From positions 33,073,001 through 33,137,000 of the forward strand of contig NC_080568.1 of the NCBI RefSeq assembly GCF_030253575.1: a DNA stretch of 64,000 nt. Reading direction: 5' to 3'. This document shows positions 60,183-64,000 of this stretch, one piece after another. The DNA is from Rhododendron vialii. Taxonomy: Eukaryota; Streptophyta; Magnoliopsida; Ericales; Ericaceae. A model generated the notes under the pieces. The model was not told where the DNA came from. It ran no database searches and saw nothing but the letters and a program-made list of their open reading frames with translations. The translations under genes were made by a program, and so were the position numbers. Position 1 is the first letter of the stretch. Every line of letters starts with the position of its first letter.

Positions 60183-60334
60183 TATTGTTGCGCCATTGAG
60201 TAGGTCACGGATTCGATTTTCAAAAACAATCTCTTTGCTTGCAGGGATAATACTGCATACGTCAACCCTTCCCCACCCTACATATGTGGTAACTTCGTGC
60301 ATTGGGTTACTGGGTACGGCCTTTTATGTCACCA
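60183..60334 (+). mobile_element. Au-type SINE in the intron of relic C
   Basis: Partner of the SINE at 41,998 with the same CACGGATTCGATT box B and a 3' end CATTGGGTTACTGGGTACGG, slightly expanded. Flanking duplications GAGTGTCAT / GAGTGTCTT. Confidence 0.8.
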
Positions 60335-62279
60335 ATGAGTGTCTTGGATAAACCAAACCAAACAGAGCCTTAAGTCACATTAATTGGGATCGATCACTTG
60401 AATCCCTTTCTCCACTGAGCTCTGTCTAGGGCATCATGTTTTATAATATTGAAAGATCCTAGATCCTTTTGAACCACTGCTTCTATATTCTCTTTTGGTG
60501 CACCCCTCTCCTTAGCGTTAGCCTATACCATAATTGTATCACTTGTTAGCCTATACCATAATCGTATCACTTCTATCTATCACATTGGCTGATCAACAAT
60601 AGACATGTCTAAACCACCGTAATCTATTTTTATCTCATCTTATTTTCTATCGGTGGTACCCTTACCATTCTGTGAAAGTCTTTGTTTCTAATTATATCTT
60701 GCAAATGTTACCACACATGACACATCTATCTATCTGAACATTCCCATATCAGTTACAAATATATTTCTGAAAAGTACGTATGTTGAAACTGACTTGAAAA
60801 GTACAACACACCGATAATTTGCTCTATAATTTAAGTTGAAAAACAAATAAGCAAAAAACCAAAAAAGAGGAACCAAACACTTTGAAGTTCAACTGCTTAA
60901 TAAGCACGTGCATTCAACCTTTAAGCTAAACAAGCTGCGAATAAGTGTGACATTCAAAATTTAAGCTAAATAAGCTGCAAACTAGTGGGAAACAAACAGA
61001 CAGTAGTACCTAAGTTTGTTGGTTGGCTCGGAGAGAGTTGAGCCACTCATGTGATGATACCTCAAATTCGATTCCCCGGATGGCAATGCTACTTTTCTAT
61101 TCTTGATACAAACCACAATCACTTGTGCAAAGTTTGTAAACAAGCTCATAGTAGCTTTCTGCTTGATATAAAATGGAGAGGCGATGAAGAAGGAAAGAGC
61201 AGACAAGAACATGAGGATTGCGGGGACTCCAAACCCTACTTTCCATCCAGCATGATCTTGAAGTAAACGATAAACGTGAAAGCAGCCATGACTGAAATAG
61301 CAGTTGCAGCGCAGTACCAACTGAAGAATTTTTCTTGGACCCGTTCATTGTTTGGAGTGTTTCTTTGCTCCACTTGGTTTGCTCCAAAAGCTACAGAACA
61401 CGGTCGAATCCCACCTGCTCCGATAGACACTAGGACAAAGGAGAAGAGGAGGGTTGCATATTGGGATCCTGTTGGGGATTTGCAGGTCTCCGCCTTTAGT
61501 TGGTTGCAGTAAGGCGGCCTTGCTCGGGGGATCATAGCCGTTATCTATATGAGGACCATACCCTATAGAAATTAACCATAGAAGTGCTTGAATCTACAAT
61601 TATGATTCCAAATCATTTGGATTGAGGTTGTCAACCAAAATTCGTATGTGTTTAGTTTTCTTGTAGGAAATAAAGGTTCCAGTGAAACCAAGTAAACAAG
61701 AACAAACAAACTGGGGCATCCCAATAGAGTACTGAAGGAGATACAAACAAACAAGTATCTGAAGACAGAAACATACCCATCCCTATTTTATAGGTCTATT
61801 GGAGCTCAATGTTCATTATTCCTCACAGATTAATGAAGGAGATTGAGGGCTTGCTCAGGAGTCAGGACCTTTTAATGGTCAGGGGTTTAATCTAAAACAA
61901 ACCGGGGAAAAAGTTAGTTGGTCTACCGTTTGTGTAATTGAGGAGGGTTGTTTAGGGTTCAGACCCTTTGACAGTATGCAACAAGGCTATCCTGCTTAGG
62001 CATCTTTGGGCTATTAGCAAAATGTTGGATTCTTGTAGTTTTAAGTGGGTCATTCATACATAATTCAAAGGCAAAGTTTATGGAATATTGAAATCCCTAA
62101 TCATTGTTCATGGTCTATAAGGCAAGTATTTGAAGATTACACCTCTGGGACAGCCCTTGGTCAGAGATGTCATTCGTAAACGGGTGGATACCTTTATTTG
62201 GATTGATAACTGACATCCTTTAGGCCCCTTTCTTTTTTCTTCCCGAAATTTGGTGAGACTATAGTGTATAATCCGGGGA

Positions 62280-63048
62280 GGTCCTTAAACACTAGAGTGG
62301 CATCAATCTTTCAAAAGGGTACACGGCACTGAAATAGGCAATGGAGTAGGGTGGTGCAGCAAATCCTGATGCAGACCCCTGATTCTCTGCAACCCCAGGT
62401 TCATGCTTCTGAAATAGGCAATGGAACAGGGTGGCACGTGAGGGTTTGGATTTCCATCATCTAGTGGAATATATACTACAAAATCAACTTGGGATTCTAT
62501 CCGACCTATTATGGGAAGTGTGCCTTGTCACAAGATTGTTTGGTTCAAAGGGAATGTACCTAAAAGGGCCTTAATTCTCTGGTTATATTGCCTGCAGAAG
62601 CTGGCTACTAGAGACAGCTGGTTGAAGACATGGGGTGGCAACTGAGGATTCCACTTGTGTTCTTTGTGATCAAGAGGAAGAAAGCCAAAATCATCTCTTT
62701 TTCTGCTGTGATTTCTCAAGCTATGTGTGGCCCTCTATACTGCAAAGAAATCAGGCCCGGAAACAATCCGCAGCTTGCGTCTAAGAGTTAAGTTGGATGG
62801 TTCAGAATGCAAGCTACTCCTCTTTTAGGAAATGATTGATTAAACTCTCATTGGCTGCTACCATATATCATTTGCAGAGGGAAAGGAATGCAAAAATCTT
62901 TGCCCAGAAAGCTAGACACATACTGGGTGAGTTTTAAAGCAGTTTTTGTTAGCACTGTCTTTCCATAAGCTACTTGAGGTGTTTCTTTTCTTTTCTTTTT
63001 CTTTTTTTATGTTTTTTCTTAGAAATGGGTAATTTTCTGACAAAAAAA
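62280..63048 (+). mobile_element. L1-type LINE fragment with zf-RVT domain
   Basis: Translation around 62,525-62,760 gives KIVWFKGNVPKRALILWL, LATRDSWLKTWG, LCSLCDQEEESQNHLFFCC and FSSYVW: the zinc-binding reverse-transcriptase domain (C-x2-C ... H-x3-4-C) found at the C-terminus of plant L1 LINEs. It is followed by a YHLQRERNAKIFAQKAR-like end. One stop codon follows GGN. The reverse transcriptase and endonuclease are missing. It lies in the intron of relic C and is absent from duplication copy 1. Confidence 0.8.
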
Positions 63049-63111
63049 AATCCCTTCAAATGAGTTTTGATATCGATCAATCTAGTGTTTCATACTGTAA
63101 CAAACACCCCA

Positions 63112-63312
63112 GGGTTGGCTTAGTGGTCAAAGCTTGGCATTTAAGAGTTTGCTCCCTCCTAAGGTGGTTTCAGGTTCGAAACCTTTAGGGTCAGTCGAAG
63201 CATTTGCTCCGGCTTCAAGTGAGGCCCCTCTTGTGAATGGTGAATTTATGGTCTTCAGGATTAGTTGAGGTGCATTTAAGCTAATCCGTTCATCTAGTTA
63301 TAAAAAACAAAT
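63112..63312 (+). mobile_element. tRNA-derived SINE in relic C intron 2
   Basis: Box A TGGCTTAGTGGTCAAAGC and box B GGTTCGAAACC, ending in a short A-rich tail (TTATAAAAAACAAAT). Flanked by a perfect 10-bp duplication AAACACCCCA (63102-63111, 63313-63322). Same family as the SINE at 29,886. Confidence 0.85.
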
Positions 63313-63574
63313 AAACACCCCAAAAATTTGATCAAAAATAAAGAGAGAGAATTTACCAGGAAACTGAAGATGGAGCCAAGGCCAATGGTGAGGAATCGAC
63401 CCAGATATGAATCAGAGATGAAAGCCCCAAATAATGGGAAGAAATTGGTAGCCGCAGACCAGAAAAAGAGTATGTTTGTCCCTTGGGTTATCCCTATATG
63501 GTAATCTCCCATCAGATACAGTATCATGTTTGGCAACAATCCATAGCTAGCCACCTTCTCCAATGCTTCATTTG

Positions 63575-64000
63575 CTGTTCATATTTTTACCCACAAACAC
63601 ACGCACGAGACCCATAAATATATGCAAACAAGTCTAGGAACACGTCTTCAAAATACAACTCCAGATACAAGTGTGTCTGAAATTGTTAGATGTATGTGAA
63701 TTCATGTGCATCTACCGTTCTGGACACGGTTGTGTCGTGAGTTGTGTTTTAAGAGTGTATTTGTACTTTAATTGTAGCACTGCTCAAATATATGAGCTTA
63801 AATAGGAAAACCCATGCGAAACCATCTTATATAATACCTCATACTATTTGGAATTTAATTTTCAAATCCAAACACAAATTCAAGAAACACACAAGCAATG
63901 AACAGAGAAACCAAAAGCACACAATGACACATGAAACCAGATTTACATACTGTGTATCAGTAGAGAAAAAAAAAATACTACTAACAATTACCTTTGAGTA
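63575..64000. other. Start of the next intron of relic C
   Basis: Should contain intron 1 of the relic C gene. I found no sequence resembling exon 1 (GGLITMPFIL) before the window ends. Confidence 0.4.

Larger units (their letters stand above)
45265..62240. repeat. Segmental duplication, copy 2
   Basis: Collinear partner of 32,656-43,990, longer because of private insertions: a Mutator-like element (45,415-46,825), two adjacent MITEs (47,105-47,764), about 1.4 kb at 52,835-54,280 and a 2.9-kb element (57,192-60,067). It has one foldback copy where copy 1 has two. Gene order and orientation are otherwise the same. Confidence 0.9.
56073..63574 (-). pseudogene. NPF1-type transporter relic C (exon 4 intact, exon 3 broken)
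   Basis: Exons matching the intact gene: exon 2 at 63574-63357 (218 bp, same length, normal GT donor), exon 3 at 61562-61010 (553 bp, one short), exon 4 at 57012-56073 (940 bp, fully open, ending GEEKSKEDGV). Exon 1 would lie beyond about 63,600 and was not found before the window ends. Exon 3 has two lesions: the Trp of LLWITAM is TAG, and one G is lost in IVYVQDH, shifting the frame. Exon 4 keeps every expected feature (NRHITPGFQIPAGSF, LPKSMSSIAVSLSGLG, SYYWLLAVMSSVN). The intron between exons 4 and 3 carries a 2.9-kb element and a SINE; the next intron carries a LINE piece and a SINE. Full-length protein is not possible as read. Confidence 0.9.

Overview
This is nuclear DNA from a flowering plant, most likely a woody eudicot. 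It is AT-rich, its genes carry many introns with plant-type splice sites, and the intergenic space is packed with plant transposons: MITEs, a CACTA element, Mutator-like and hAT elements, a Cassandra solo LTR, SINEs and L1 LINE remnants. I see no prokaryotic feature, CRISPR array or tRNA gene.

Layout. 1-10,976 is a transposon stack ending just upstream of a gene. Within it, a solo LTR (2035-7522) has been split by a PIF/Harbinger-type MITE and by a 2-kb CACTA element that holds another small foldback. A Cassandra solo LTR and a hAT MITE follow. 10,977-13,613 (+) is an intact six-exon amino acid permease of the AAP family (487 aa). 14,048-17,845 holds a Mutator-like MITE, a large palindrome and a LINE tail. 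19,255-25,974 (+) is an intact 13-exon sugar transporter of the plastidic glucose transporter type (490 aa). 27,829-31,617 (-) is an intact four-exon NRT1/PTR (NPF1-type) transporter (604 aa); its second intron begins with GC instead of GT.

32,660-62,240 is a large, imperfect tandem segmental duplication. Both copies carry, in order, a foldback element, the last two exons of a thymidine kinase gene (+), a WNK-type kinase gene (-), a promoter/5'UTR-like CT-rich block, and a decayed NPF1 paralogue (-). Every gene in these blocks is broken. Some lesions are shared by both copies and so predate the duplication; others are private to one copy. Copy 2 has gained several elements that copy 1 lacks, so copy 1 serves as the pre-insertion site: a Mutator-like element with 9-bp target duplications, two adjacent hAT-type MITEs with 8-bp target duplications, and a 2.9-kb element with subterminal repeats. 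The third NPF1 locus (56,073-63,574 and beyond) keeps a fully open last exon, but its middle exon has a stop codon and a frameshift.

The three intact genes all encode membrane transporters: amino acids, plastid sugar, and nitrate/peptide-type substrates. They have separate promoters and I see no evidence of joint regulation. Exon coordinates were read by hand; for the three intact genes the exon phases sum to a whole number of codons. All family names rest on remembered family sequences, not on a database search.
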